Assembly: GCA_027704905.1 (NCBI GenBank)
Contig: CM051015.1
Span: 14,657,192-14,721,191, forward strand
From: Muraenolepis orangiensis
Lineage: Eukaryota; Chordata; Actinopteri; Gadiformes; Muraenolepididae
Reading direction: 5' to 3'
DNA length: 64,000 nt
Below the pieces are notes generated by a model that saw only the letters and a list, made by a program, of their open reading frames with translations, was not told the origin of the DNA and searched no databases. Numbering within the stretch: the first letter of the stretch is position 1; each line of letters starts with the position of its first letter. Positions 34,233-48,080 of this stretch are shown in pieces. The position numbers and the translations under genes were made by a program.

Positions 34233-34862
34233 AAAGGTTCAGGTCGGGGGAGATAGAATACTTTGCCACATTGAAGTTGATCTGTTGGTAGAAGGCACAG
34301 TAAAAAAGAGAGATTAAAAGAGTTCCTCTGAGGGGTTAGGAGCCTGTGGGGAGACAGCACTCCCATTATCTACAGAGGATTATGGAGACTCCTGCTAGAC
34401 AATTAACACAAGCAACACCAAGACAGCCTTGATGCTGTGTGTGAGGCTAGTCAACTAATTTACGCTAGTCAAAGCGCACAGAGGTTAATAAGGTTTATAA
34501 TATAAACCTATTTGTCAAAAGGTATATTTAGCGAGACCTCGGGAATTCTGAGGCAGCCACCTGATTGGCTGGGCACCAAAAGTGCCAAACAAGGGAGGTG
34601 TTATTTCCCTGTGCTTAGTTCTACTTAAACTCCTTTCACTGGTTTGAAATATGATTGACATCATACTGTCTCCAAACCCCACACCTAGGTTTCGTTGGTT
34701 AACAAAAAGTATTGTTACTTTCCAAGGGTAAGGGGAGTGAGGATTGAGAGGGAGGGGGCATCTTCCCTACTTACAAATGTTGTGTTTGTCAGAAGGTCCT
34801 GTAGATAACTTCCGAGTCTGAAATATGAAAGACAATATAAACATATTTGTTATCTTAAAACG

Positions 34863-34955
34863 TATTCCAATCCCCTCAAATCCTCAAATGATCTTAACAA
34901 TTACAATCACACTGGGACAGCTGGACTAGGTGTTTATGCAAATTGCACGGTTCTT
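34863..34955. repeat. Direct repeat, right copy
   Basis: Second copy, with a small internal duplication (CTCAAATCCTCAAATG). The copies begin 716 bases apart. Confidence 0.85.
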
Positions 34956-35310
34956 CAAGATGAGGGACCCGAATGTTCAAACATATCTCACAAACCGTCT
35001 CAAGGAATTACTCAATAGTACGCCATGAAGGAGTTACATACGATGTACTTTGATCTGAAGCGACCGTCTGCATGGCAAAGGAGTCACACCCACAACTCAT
35101 CGGCTCATTGTTCCCCGACCAACCTAACAACTGTACAAAGACGTCAGCCTTAACCAAACAGGCCTCGCTGACTACGGTACGGCGGTTGTGTGTCCTGAGC
35201 ATCACTTCAGTAGGATGGAAGAGAACAGATTGTTCACAATGTTCTCTTGTGATGAGAGACACGTCGGCTGCGTCCGACGAGGCGGGAAAAACCAGTGCAG
35301 TTAAAGCCGT
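34956..35310. other. No gene seen
   Basis: Frames run through this stretch on both strands but show no recognisable family. Confidence 0.5.
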
Positions 35311-35365
35311 CCTTAGCACCATGTTTGTTTTGTGTCCTATGTATCTATTCAGAAAGCATTCCCCC
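35311..35365 (-). repeat. 55-bp dispersed repeat beside (GT)n, copy 2
   Basis: Reverse complement identical to 15806-15860; the (AC)n that follows corresponds to the GT array beside copy 1. Confidence 0.9.
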
Positions 35366-35370
35366 CTGCC

Positions 35371-35380
35371 CACACACACA

Positions 35381-35470
<90 letters not shown>

Positions 35471-35566
35471 CACACACACAAAAACAAACACACAAACAAA
35501 TGTCAACCAGCAAGGGAGACATGGGAGAGTTTGTATTGATACGGCTGTCATAAGACGCAAACACAA

Positions 35567-35613
<47 letters not shown>

Positions 35614-35660
35614 AACACACGCAAACACACACTAACACACACAAACATACACCTACAATA
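35371..35660. repeat. Two (AC)n microsatellites
   Basis: 35371-35480 and about 35566-35645, separated by TCAACCAGCAAGGGAGACAT-containing unique DNA. Confidence 0.95.
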
Positions 35661-36196
35661 ACAAACACCTAGAAAAGATGTATTGAAAAATACCAAAATA
35701 CAATGACAGGCAGAAATACTTGCATGGATGCAGTGATACACAGATATACAATGGAAAAGTGATACACAGTGTGACACACACACACTGAATACCGAAGCTA
35801 GCAGCAGCTAACAATAGCCTTCGCCAATACGGGTGTCAGATACTAATTAGCAGATCACAAATGAAGATGCCAATTATGTAAAAATAGTTCCAAACACCAA
35901 ACAATATGGCGACTGACGAAAATAGACCATACAGGCTGGCATGCAGGCGTTTTGTTTTTTCCAGAGACCTTGAGTTGGCCTCCTCATGACACATTTAAAA
36001 CTTCATCTTAGCGGCTTGAGAAAGAAGCCAATTAATTAAAAATGCAGGGAAACTTAGCAAAGTAATCAGCGAACATCGACGTTTCCAGTAAGTAAACGTC
36101 CTATCCTGTACTTGAAGTCAACCATCTGGATATGCTAATGACAAAAAAAAACAGTTCTACACATCATTCCACAGCGTGTGTGTAAACATCACACAG

Positions 36197-36197
<1 letters not shown>
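35661..36197. other. No gene seen
   Basis: Unique-looking DNA; nothing recognised. Confidence 0.55.
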
Positions 36198-36258
<61 letters not shown>

Positions 36259-36282
36259 ATGTGTGTGTGTTTGTGAGAGAGA

Positions 36283-36343
<61 letters not shown>

Positions 36344-36345
36344 GT

Positions 36346-36424
<79 letters not shown>
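36198..36424. repeat. (GT)n microsatellite with GA interruptions
   Basis: About 226 bases, interrupted by AAGAGAGAGAGAATG and TTGTGAGAGAGAATG near 36247-36283. Confidence 0.97.
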
Positions 36425-36426
<2 letters not shown>

Positions 36427-36717
36427 TGCCGTCATAAACGTGTGCCTGTCTCAACCAATTAGGGGCCACAGATGAAGAAGCTCGGTGACGAATGCCAAAG
36501 GAGGGGAAGTAAAGGGAAGGAAAAGACTTGTCAGGTCGCTTTTATTTCAAAGCCTGCTTCATCTTATCTGATCACTGATTGGTGACTCTGAGGACGTAAA
36601 CAGGAGGTTGTAGCGCGATTACTGCCACGGCTACACAGTTGTTACCCTCGTATTGATTGGTTGATTGTCCAGATCTGTGGTTCTTATGTAATATATTTGA
36701 ATAAAGCGAACACAAGG

Positions 36718-36955
36718 GGGGCCGCAGTAGCTCAGTCTGTTTGGACTTGGATTGGGAAGTCCCGGAAACGGACCAAGTACAGAGTGAGAAAAGGTACTTG
36801 GAAAAAGATGCCAGTTCGCCTCCGAGGCACTGCCCTTGAGCAAGGCGCCAGACCCTTAAACTGCTCCCTGTGCACTGCATATTAAATTGCTGCCCACTGC
36901 TCCTAATACTAGGATGGGTTAAATGTGTGTACATGTATGTTATCAATAAAGGTGT
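36718..36955 (+). mobile_element. tRNA-derived SINE
   Basis: Head GGGGCCGCAGTAGCTCAGTC resembles a tRNA 5' half with an A-box (GTAGCTCAGTCTG), and AGTTCGCCTCC fits a B-box. The body holds GCCCTTGAGCAAGGCGCC and CTGCCCACTGCTCC, a central block common in fish SINEs of the V-SINE type. It ends ATCAATAAAG followed by (GT)n. Pol III transcription is inferred from the boxes. Confidence 0.8.
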
Positions 36956-37050
36956 GTGTGTGTGTGTGTGTGTTCGTTGCTGTTATGCAACATGTATTTC
37001 TGCTATGTTTAATTATGCTATGCTAGTTGAATGTGTTTTAACTTGTTATT

Positions 37051-37490
37051 TAAGACAGTGGTGCTCAACCATTTTTAAGATACTGTACCCCTCAAATATT
37101 GAACGTGTGAACTGCTGTGTCCCCCCTCTACCTCTCATCTGATGTTACATATGAAGGCAAGACAGTGGTATTAACTATTTTGCTCTTTATTCAGCCTTAC
37201 AGAAAGCCCTCTCATATTTGAAACAAGTGATATGCACATCAGCTCAAATAAAATATGAATGACTTCTCTGGAAAGTATTCAATTTTGAGTATTCAAGTCA
37301 TAAGAAGAAATTTCATATTCTGTTCTTGAAACAACCAAATAAGTGACCAATTGAAGCAGAGTAGGGGCGGCTGTGTATTTTTAAGTGGGTTAATTTTGAG
37401 AGGCTGTTACAGATTATTTGTTACCCGTGACGTAACTGTGGTACACCTGGGGTACACGTACCCCACTTTGTGAATAGCCGCTTGAAGATA
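37051..37490. mobile_element. Possible decayed hAT-like element
   Basis: CAGTGGTGCTCAACCATTTT at the left is a common hAT-type end. TGTGGTACACCTGGGGTACA and GTACCCCACTTTGTGAATA at the right resemble the matching inner end. The terminal repeat on the right is not intact and I see no 8-base duplication. Confidence 0.45.
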
Positions 37491-37984
37491 TTGCTGATTC
37501 AATCCACAAAAAAATGGAAAGCACTAGAACAGCACTTCAATTAGACATTTTCTTCAATATGTGCCAGTGTCTACTCTACTACTTGTTTGACTGACGTAGA
37601 GATACGCCTATTGGTGGACAGAATGCAAGAGGTTTGAGTAAATCACACCGCTGAATTGCCGTCCCTTATTGAGATGGTTGTCTCATAATTGATCCCCATA
37701 TCTCCTAACCTTCAACGATCCAGAGGGAGGGTACCGGACACAAGTGAATATCATTTGTGTTGTGTTTCTTTGTATGTTTTATTAACCTACACCATGAGAC
37801 TGTGTGTGTGTGTGTAAAGGTTGTGGTTGTCCTGTTGGGTTGTACTTGTTGTGGTTGTTGCGGTTACCTTTCATTAACCCATCCTGTGTAGACCCATTGA
37901 GGCCAGAAACCACGCTGATATTAATAAGTGCTGTCCTAGTCTTTCTTTTTAATATTCTTACATTAGGGATCCCATTGACCTACA
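37491..37984. other. No gene seen
   Basis: Unique-looking DNA. Confidence 0.5.
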
Positions 37985-38261
37985 GATCCAAAAAATAAAG
38001 TGGAGGTGGATAGGACACACTCTCAGGAAATCAGCCAACAACATCACCTGACAAGGCCTAAAGTGGAACCCACAAGGGAAGAGAAAAAGAGGTCGCCCCA
38101 AGAACAGTTGGAGGAGGGATGTCCAGGCAGAGATGTCTTTGAGTGGGCAAAACTGGGGAGACCTTGAAAAACATTCCCCCAACCGAGTGAGATGGATGAC
38201 ATTCATCAATGGCCTATGCTCCCTGGAGGAGTCAATGGCTGAACTAACTAACTAACATATA
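37985..38261 (+). mobile_element. Non-LTR RT C-terminal fragment with (AACT)n tail
   Basis: Reads VKWRWIGHTLRKSANNIT, stop, GLKWNPQGKRKRGRPKNSWR, then MTFINGLCSLEE, the C-terminal end of a LINE RT protein (RTE-like in style). It ends with CTAACTAACTAAC, the expected short tandem tail. A different LINE begins at the next base. Confidence 0.7.
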
Positions 38262-41200
38262 CTTCCGGCGCTGCCACGAGCGGCAGCCAGCAACAGTTGC
38301 TCCCCCTCCCCTCTTACTTTTTAGTTATTTATTCTTATATTATTGTTGTTTTTAGTATAGTTTTTTGTTAAGTAGCTGTGCAACCCTCAGCCAGCTATGT
38401 TTAGGGAAGTTTTTGCCGTGTTTCTCATTCTGGGGACACTGTTACTGAACCGCGTCTCCGTCGTGGCTCAACATTACGGCGGAGCCATTGTCTACGCGCG
38501 GAGTCAGCTGTTGTCGCTACAACAGACCTCGCTGCTACGGGAGAGGCCCGACATCCCCGACCTCCCCAGGGAGCTGAGGAGGACGTACAGGGGATGCAAG
38601 GCTGGACGTAAACAGCAGGAGAGACAGCGGGAGAGGAAGCGGAGATATAAACCATATCTCCCTTCCATCACCATGGGGAACGTGAGGTCGCTAGCGAATA
38701 AGATGGACGAGCTAGCGGGCCTGGTGATGACCCAGCGGGTGTACCGGGAGAGCAGCGTGCTTTGTTTCACGGAGACGTGGCTCAACGAGGACACCCCGGA
38801 CTCCAATGTTACCGTGGACGGCTTTCTAACCGTCCGGGCGGACAGGACGCACCGAGAGAGTGGCAAGAGGAAAGGTGGGGGACTTGCTATTCTCGTTAAC
38901 AACAAGTGGTGTAACCCTGGACATGTTACTGTGAAGGAACGTGTGTGTAGCCCGGACATTGAACTGCTGGCCGTGAGTCTGCGGCCATACTATCTGCCGC
39001 GTGAGTTCTCCCATGTGCTTCTTGTTATTGTTTACATTCCACCGTCGGCAAACGCGGCGCTCGCGTGTGACGTCACCCATTCCGTCGTCGCGAGACTTCA
39101 GACACAGCACCCTGAAGCATTCATCGCGATATCTGGGGATTTCAACCACGTGACTCTGGCTGCAACACTGCCCACCTTCAAGCAGTTTGTGGACTGTCCC
39201 ACCAGGGAAAACAAGACACTGGACCTGCTGTATGCCAATGTTAAGGAGGCATACAGCGCCACTGCCCTTCCTCCTCTTGGAAGGTCAGACCACAACCTCA
39301 TCCACCTCCAGCCCCTGTATAGGCCTCTAGTACAGCGGCTGCCTGTGACCACAAGGACTGTGAGGAGATGGTCACAGGAGGCCGATGAGGACTTGCGGGG
39401 CTGCTTTGAGTCAACAGACTGGGATTTCCTCTGTGACTTGCATGGAGAGGACCTTGATGATCTCACGGAATGTATAACAGGGTACATCAACTTCTGTGTG
39501 GATAGTGTTGTTCCCATAGAGACTGTACGCTGTTTCCCCAACAACAAGCCATGGGTCACCCGAGACATCAAGGTCCTGCTCAATGAGAAGAAGAGGGCCT
39601 TCAGAGATGGGGATAGGGAGCAGATGAGGCGGGTTCAGAGGGAGCTGAAGGAGAGGATCCAGCAGGGCAAAGACAACTACAGGAGGAAGCTGGAGCACAA
39701 ACTTCAGCAGAACAACCTGAAGGATGTGTGGAGTGGCATGAGGAGCATCACTGGCTACAAACAACCTGGTAGCCAGACAATAGGGGGTGGTCCTGATCGG
39801 GCCAACGAGTTGAATTTGTTTTTCAATAGATTCAATGAGTGGGCTCCGGTCTACCCCCCCTCCCCCAGCCCCTCTACAACCATTCCCCTCCAGCCCCCCA
39901 GCCCTGCTGTCCCCCCTCCCCCACCGTCCCTCTCCAGCATCAACATACCTGTTCTCTCTCCCCCACCACCACTACCTCACCCCTCCCCCATCAACACAAC
40001 AGTGACTCTTCCTGCCCCCATACACGTCACACATACCTTCACAGCTGAGCAGGTGAGGAAAGTGCTGTGCAGGCTCCATCCAGACAAGGCTGCTGGTCCT
40101 GACGGCGTCAGCCCGAGGGTCCTCAAAACATGTGCTGCCCAGCTGAGTGGAGTCCTGCAGTACATCTTCAACCTGAGCATGAGACTGGAGAGGGTCCCTG
40201 TGCTGTGGAAGACATCCTGCCTGGTGCCGGTTCCGAAGAAGGCACGTCCCAGCACCTCAAACGACTACAGACCGGTGGCGCTGACGTCCCACGTGGCGAA
40301 ATCCTTTGAGAGGCTGGTCCTGACGCTTCTTCGGCCCCTGGTCAGATCATCGCTGGACCCTCTTCAGTTTGCCTACCAGCCGAAACTGGGAGTGGAGGAC
40401 GCCATCATCTTCCTGCTTCATCGTGCCTACGCCCACTTGGACAGACCCGGGAGCACTGTGAGAATCATGTTTTTCGACTTCTCCAGTGCGTTCAACACCA
40501 TCCGGCCTGCCCTGCTGGGAAGTAAGCTGACGGCGATGAAGGTGGACTCTTCCCTGGTGTCCTGGATTACTGACTATTTGACGGGTCGTCCACAGTTTGT
40601 CAGACTGCAGGACTGTGTGTCTGACACTGTGGTCAGCAGCACTGGTGCTCCACAGGGAACTGTTCTTTCCCCATTCCTGTTCACCCTTTACACCTCAGAC
40701 TTCCAGTACAACTCTGTGTCCTGCCATCTGCAGAAGTTCTCGGACGACTCTGCAGTTGTTGGTTGTGTCAGCGAGGGAAACGATGAGGAGTACAGGGGCG
40801 TCGTGGACTCCTTTGTTGAGTGGTGTGAGCTGAACCATATGCAGCTCAACACTGACAAGACGAAGGAGATGGTGGTGGACTTCCGCAGGAGGAAATCCAC
40901 ACCCACACCCATTTCCATCAAGGGTGTGTCCGCTGAAGTTGTCCAGGAATATAAATACCTGGGAGTTCATCTGGACAATAAACTGGTCTGGGCCAAGAAC
41001 TCTGAGGCTGTTTACAAGAAGGGCCAGAGCCGTCTCTACTTCCTGCGGAGGCTCCGGTCCTTCAACGTTTGCAACAAGATGCTGAATGTGTTCTACCAGT
41101 CGGTGGTAGCCAGTGCCATCTTCTCCGGTGTTGTGTGCTGGGGAAGCAGGTTGAGATCAGCAGACGCCAACAAGATCAGCAGGATTGTCAGGAAGGCTGG

Positions 41201-41835
41201 CGCTGTCCTGGGGGTCCAGCTGGACTCCTTGTTGGTGGTGTCTGAGAGAAGGATGCTGCGCAAGCTGCGTAGTATCCTTGACAACAACTCTCACCCTCTC
41301 CATCAGGTGCTGACCTCATATAGAAGCACCTTTAGCAACAGACTCATTCCACCCAGGTGCACCACAGAACGCCATAGGAAGTCCTTTCTTCCTGTGGCAA
41401 TTAGACTTTTTAACTCATCTACCTCGGGTCGTGAGAGGGACAGTGGCGACTCAGTGACCTGAGGCCAACGTACTTAAATATTATTATTTTTTGGTCAACG
41501 CACTGCAAATCACTCTTCAAATTCACTTTTTCACTTTACACATGTCACTTTCAGTTGATTTATTTATTAATATATTATTCTGCCAATTTGCACTATACGT
41601 ATTGTTGTGTATTGTATATACCTACGTACTACTGTAATAATACTGTAAATTTATCTTCATTTATCAATACATTTAGATTTCATTTAACTATATTTTTGTT
41701 TATACAATTTTTATTGTTTTTTAGCTTAGGTATTAGTATTTTTTGTGTGTGCTTTTATTCCCCCTGTGTCAACTGTTGCACCTTAATTTCCCTCGGGATT
41801 AATAAAGTAATCTGTATCTGTATCTGTATCTGTAG
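38262..41835 (+). mobile_element. LINE family C (L2-like), near full length
   Basis: GC-richer 5' UTR (CTTCCGGCGCTGCCACGAGC), one 1021-codon frame, then a 3' UTR of about 350 bases ending CCTCGGGATTAATAAAG and a tail of ATCTGT repeats to 41835. The UTR is repeated at 60.4-60.77 kb. No target duplication found. Its 5' end abuts the tail of an older LINE. One of the few non-repeat coding regions here without a frame break, so probably a recent insertion. Confidence 0.9.
38397..41462 (+). CDS. LINE C endonuclease/reverse transcriptase polyprotein
   Basis: 1021 residues, uninterrupted. N-terminal hydrophobic stretch (VFAVFLILGTLLL, residues 5-17). Endonuclease about 88-310: GNVRSLANK (94-102), ETWLNED (126-132), VYIPP (212-216), SGDFNHV (246-252), SDHN (297-300), all expected catalytic positions. 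Proline-rich linker about 487-540. Reverse transcriptase about 545-860: AAGPDG (565-570), YRPVALTS (624-631), FDFSSAFNTI (693-702), GAPQGTVLSP (750-759), FSDD (781-784; Ser where many families have Ala), KYLGV (853-857). It nicks target DNA and copies its own RNA. No separate ORF1 was recognised. Start chosen as the first Met of the long frame, 135 bases after the element start. The RT looks intact; activity is not shown. Confidence 0.92.
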   Translation: MFREVFAVFLILGTLLLNRVSVVAQHYGGAIVYARSQLLSLQQTSLLRERPDIPDLPRELRRTYRGCKAGRKQQERQRERKRRYKPYLPSITMGNVRSLANKMDELAGLVMTQRVYRESSVLCFTETWLNEDTPDSNVTVDGFLTVRADRTHRESGKRKGGGLAILVNNKWCNPGHVTVKERVCSPDIELLAVSLRPYYLPREFSHVLLVIVYIPPSANAALACDVTHSVVARLQTQHPEAFIAISGDFNHVTLAATLPTFKQFVDCPTRENKTLDLLYANVKEAYSATALPPLGRSDHNLIHLQPLYRPLVQRLPVTTRTVRRWSQEADEDLRGCFESTDWDFLCDLHGEDLDDLTECITGYINFCVDSVVPIETVRCFPNNKPWVTRDIKVLLNEKKRAFRDGDREQMRRVQRELKERIQQGKDNYRRKLEHKLQQNNLKDVWSGMRSITGYKQPGSQTIGGGPDRANELNLFFNRFNEWAPVYPPSPSPSTTIPLQPPSPAVPPPPPSLSSINIPVLSPPPPLPHPSPINTTVTLPAPIHVTHTFTAEQVRKVLCRLHPDKAAGPDGVSPRVLKTCAAQLSGVLQYIFNLSMRLERVPVLWKTSCLVPVPKKARPSTSNDYRPVALTSHVAKSFERLVLTLLRPLVRSSLDPLQFAYQPKLGVEDAIIFLLHRAYAHLDRPGSTVRIMFFDFSSAFNTIRPALLGSKLTAMKVDSSLVSWITDYLTGRPQFVRLQDCVSDTVVSSTGAPQGTVLSPFLFTLYTSDFQYNSVSCHLQKFSDDSAVVGCVSEGNDEEYRGVVDSFVEWCELNHMQLNTDKTKEMVVDFRRRKSTPTPISIKGVSAEVVQEYKYLGVHLDNKLVWAKNSEAVYKKGQSRLYFLRRLRSFNVCNKMLNVFYQSVVASAIFSGVVCWGSRLRSADANKISRIVRKAGAVLGVQLDSLLVVSERRMLRKLRSILDNNSHPLHQVLTSYRSTFSNRLIPPRCTTERHRKSFLPVAIRLFNSSTSGRERDSGDSVT

Positions 41836-42090
41836 TGATCCAGCTCCCAGGAAGGTCTAAACTTCAGTTGAGTGCATTGTGCATTTTTTATGATTCAACT
41901 AAATGGAATATTGTCGATTTTGTCAGGGCTTGGTGGAGATGGGACCCAAAAGCAGAGCGATAGAAGCAAGGTAACAATAATAAATGGGGCATTTGGAACA
42001 GACTCCAGTGATATCGTGGATCCAGGAAGCAAGCGGTAATGCAGGACTTGGAGCTGGAAGAGTTGGGTTGGACCGTGACAGATTTGATTC
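41836..42090. repeat. Dispersed repeat ending TTGGGTTGGACCGTGACA
   Basis: The end (42057-42080) matches 48050-48075 with few changes, and both are preceded by text of the type caaggt/acaggtcg-AGCAGGA. Class of element unknown. Confidence 0.55.
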
Positions 42091-42926
42091 AATGTGATTG
42101 ACAGCCATGGAGCTACAAGTAAACAGGACTTCTCTCAGAGGAATCCCCACTAGAGAACACTGAGTCAGGATGGCACAGTGTCCACCTAGCTTCAGGCTAA
42201 CCAGGATCTGCTCTGGCTGGTCAGACCACATCCTGTCCTGTTCCTCCCTGAAGACCAAAGTAACCGAAGGGACTTTGTACCATAATCACACATGGGTGGG
42301 AGTGTGGTCCCTACAGCATTCAGGTGTCAAGTCACAATATCGAAGATATAGAACAATTAAAATGATATTATGGGTCGAGCATCCTCAAAATGCTCCTACT
42401 TTCAAAAATCACATCTTAAAAGCATCTACGCAGGCTTTGTATCTCACCCTGACATCCTAGTTTTACATTGAAATATATCAAATTACGGAAGCCAAGACGT
42501 TATATATATAGCAGCAGATTAAAGTCCACTACAAAACAACACGATGCCTTTAAGAAGGTGTGGTGCCACTGATGCATTGTGTTTTGGTTCACCTGCAGGG
42601 GGCTCTGTGTGGAGACTAATGGGGTTAGGGCGGACGGCGGTGTGTGGTTATTAAAGGAGATGTGGAGAGGGGCTGGGCTGCATGATTGTTAAAAACATAA
42701 TATTCAGGCAGGCATGGGTCTCCGCCCCCACTGTGCACGTCCCTTTAAATAATGAAGCGCCGTGTCTGAAGGAAACAGCCATGCAAGTGTAATGTATAAA
42801 TCATGTTCTGGGCTGTAACCTACTGAATAATAAACACTGCTGCTCTCTTTTTAACTCCAGCCCATTTCCTATAGTAAGAGTACTGCTGGCGGTGATTCTA
42901 CAGACTGAATCGGGGTGTGCGTGTGA

Positions 42927-42957
<31 letters not shown>

Positions 42958-44969
42958 CGCTCACATGAGCGGGCATGTGTGTGCTTGCAAGCTTGAAACA
43001 TCCATCCATCCAATAGGCTTATCTGACACACTTAAGGTCATAAAAAGAGTCCCTAGCAGCTAGCAGCCCTAATGGAGAACAGCTCTGATTCCATGATGAA
43101 TGACAAAAAATGACTCAAGTAAAAGTACTTGCTAAATCAATTACTCAAAGTAAAAGTTACTTTCCATTTTAATATTTTGTAGGGTGTGCAGTGCAAAATA
43201 TTTTTAATAAACAGCCCTTGTTGATAACAATTGTGTGTGTGTGTGTGTGTACAATGTATTACATAACATATCTGTGGGGGATTCTGAAAAGTATTTATCT
43301 AAAGAAGCGTGTGGGTGTGTGTAGAGTATATTGTGAATATATATAGTTTAAATGCTGCTATTATTGATTTCAAAGAGCAATGGGAAATGTAATAATGTTA
43401 AGTGTCACTCAATCACAGGTTTGTTCTTTTTTCCATGCCTTCCTTCAATTCACCTTTGTATGAAAAATGTAAGTCATTCAAGTTTAAAAATAACTTAATG
43501 ATGGCAAGGTAATGATGAATAACATATAAGAACATATAAAAGGCTATTTATCTTTTCTGATATTTTGTAAAAGGTTTGCAACAGACACAGCTGAACCACT
43601 GCTTGACCAATGGCCAATAAGACCAGTTTTATCCATAGTATATATCTATAGTCTGCAACAACATGTAACCAACTGTTCCTTGGCCCATAAGTAATCTAAC
43701 CACCAAGTGTTCTCCAATTCAGTACACAATGTTTTAAGTTATTTGCTAACAGACAAAGAAACAAACAGACAAACAGTTAAACAGACAATCAAACAGACAA
43801 ACAGACACACACACAAACAAACAGACACACAAACAAACAGGGGCAAAAACATAACCGCCCCCATCTTCGATGTAGAGATAACCAGAGCTGTTTAGTATAT
43901 TGTACACTTATCACAAAAGGTCAAAGGGTAACATTGCTGTGTGTCTGGAGGTCACTACTCCCAGAGGAATAGCACACATAAACAAAGGTGTAGGACACGT
44001 GTGTGCCTGAGTGTGTGTGTGTGTGTGTATGTGTTACTATGTGGCTATCCAGGTAATTTGATCCAAATGAAACACCATCAATACATGTCTGTTCAAATGA
44101 CTAATCCCACTTCGTATCCCCATTCTTTCAGAAAGTCTCCATCATCCATTCGAGTATTTTTCCATAAATAGTCAATCCGTTTTCAGCCCTGCATTACACG
44201 ACTACATCTTGGTAGTACATACTTCAACTGACAGATAAACCGTTCGTCTCACACAAATCTACAGTTTTACTCAGCGGTGTTAAGTGTAACATAAGTGAGT
44301 AACATAGGGTTAGGATCAACCTAACTAAATATGCTATTTATTTATAACTATTTTCAGATTCTAATCCTGATTCAGACAATCAGAATCTGAAAATTGTAAC
44401 TATAACTCATAACTATATTGTAACTCCAAGTACATAATATGTATGATTACTTTTTACAAACACCATCAATAACTCTGGGGAATCCATTTGAACTTTGTGA
44501 GTAGGGATGAGTATAACAACTAAACTCTTAATGTGATAAGGAGAGGAGGAGAAACTGTGACAGCTCAATTCTGTGGCACCGGCATGCTTTGAAATAGTCC
44601 TTAATTTGGTTAAACCCCTTTGTTTGTAATTCATCCTTTATGGCCAATAGAAGACAACACATTTTCTAAGAATAGAAAAGGCGCCAGGGGGTGTGTTCTC
44701 AGTGCAAAAACCCATACCGACAAACCAAACCATTTGCATCACATTGGAGGGGTGTGAGGGGGGGTCCAACTGGGCAGAAAGAGCAAGGGTAGAAGGGGGG
44801 TTCAGCGAGCAAGGCGAGAGTGTATATAAGATATTATCTGAGTGAAATGGCTTTTCCAGAGATGGTTGGGTGAAGCTTTCGCCAGCAACTCAAACTGGAG
44901 TGGCCAGTATTAGAGGGACTTAAACTGTGGCTCTCAACACATCTGCTGTCTCTGATAAGGTGAACTGAG

Positions 44970-44971
<2 letters not shown>
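42091..44971. other. No gene seen, about 2.9 kb
   Basis: Short (GT)n near 42925-42957, 43230-43250 and 44010; AAACAGACAAACAGAC-type repeat at 43755-43835. No exon recognised. Confidence 0.55.
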
Positions 44972-47720
<2,749 letters not shown>

Positions 47721-48080
47721 TGATTAGGGCGAGCAGATGGCAGTCCACGAGAAACAAACCTCGAAAGGTACAAAACAGAGCAGAGTCCAAAAACGTCCAA
47801 AAAGCAGAGGTCGGTAACAGGTTGTCAAGGTTTGAGGCAAAGGTACAAAAATGCTTAGGCAAAAACAGAATGCAATACGTGATACTTTGACTAGAAACAG
47901 ACATGAGGCTTTCCGAGAATCAGTGCAATAATCCAGCGGTGAATGACAAACAAGACATGGTTTAAATTCAGCTTGTAAATGAGGTGTGATTGACAACAGG
48001 TGAGACAAGGTCGACAGGGAAAACACGTAGTGGCATTTGGACTAGGAGCGGGAAGAACTGGGTTGGACCGTGACATCTAG
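47721..48080. repeat. Dispersed repeat sharing its end with 42.06 kb
   Basis: GGGAAGAACTGGGTTGGACC then GTGACA at 48049-48075. Contains AAAACGTCCAAAAAGCAGAG-type text seen in fish dispersed repeats. Class unknown. Confidence 0.55.

Noticed and set aside
34147..34955. LTR pair of a retrotransposon
   Set aside because: Repeats of about 90 bases with no TG..CA ends, primer site or coding interior.
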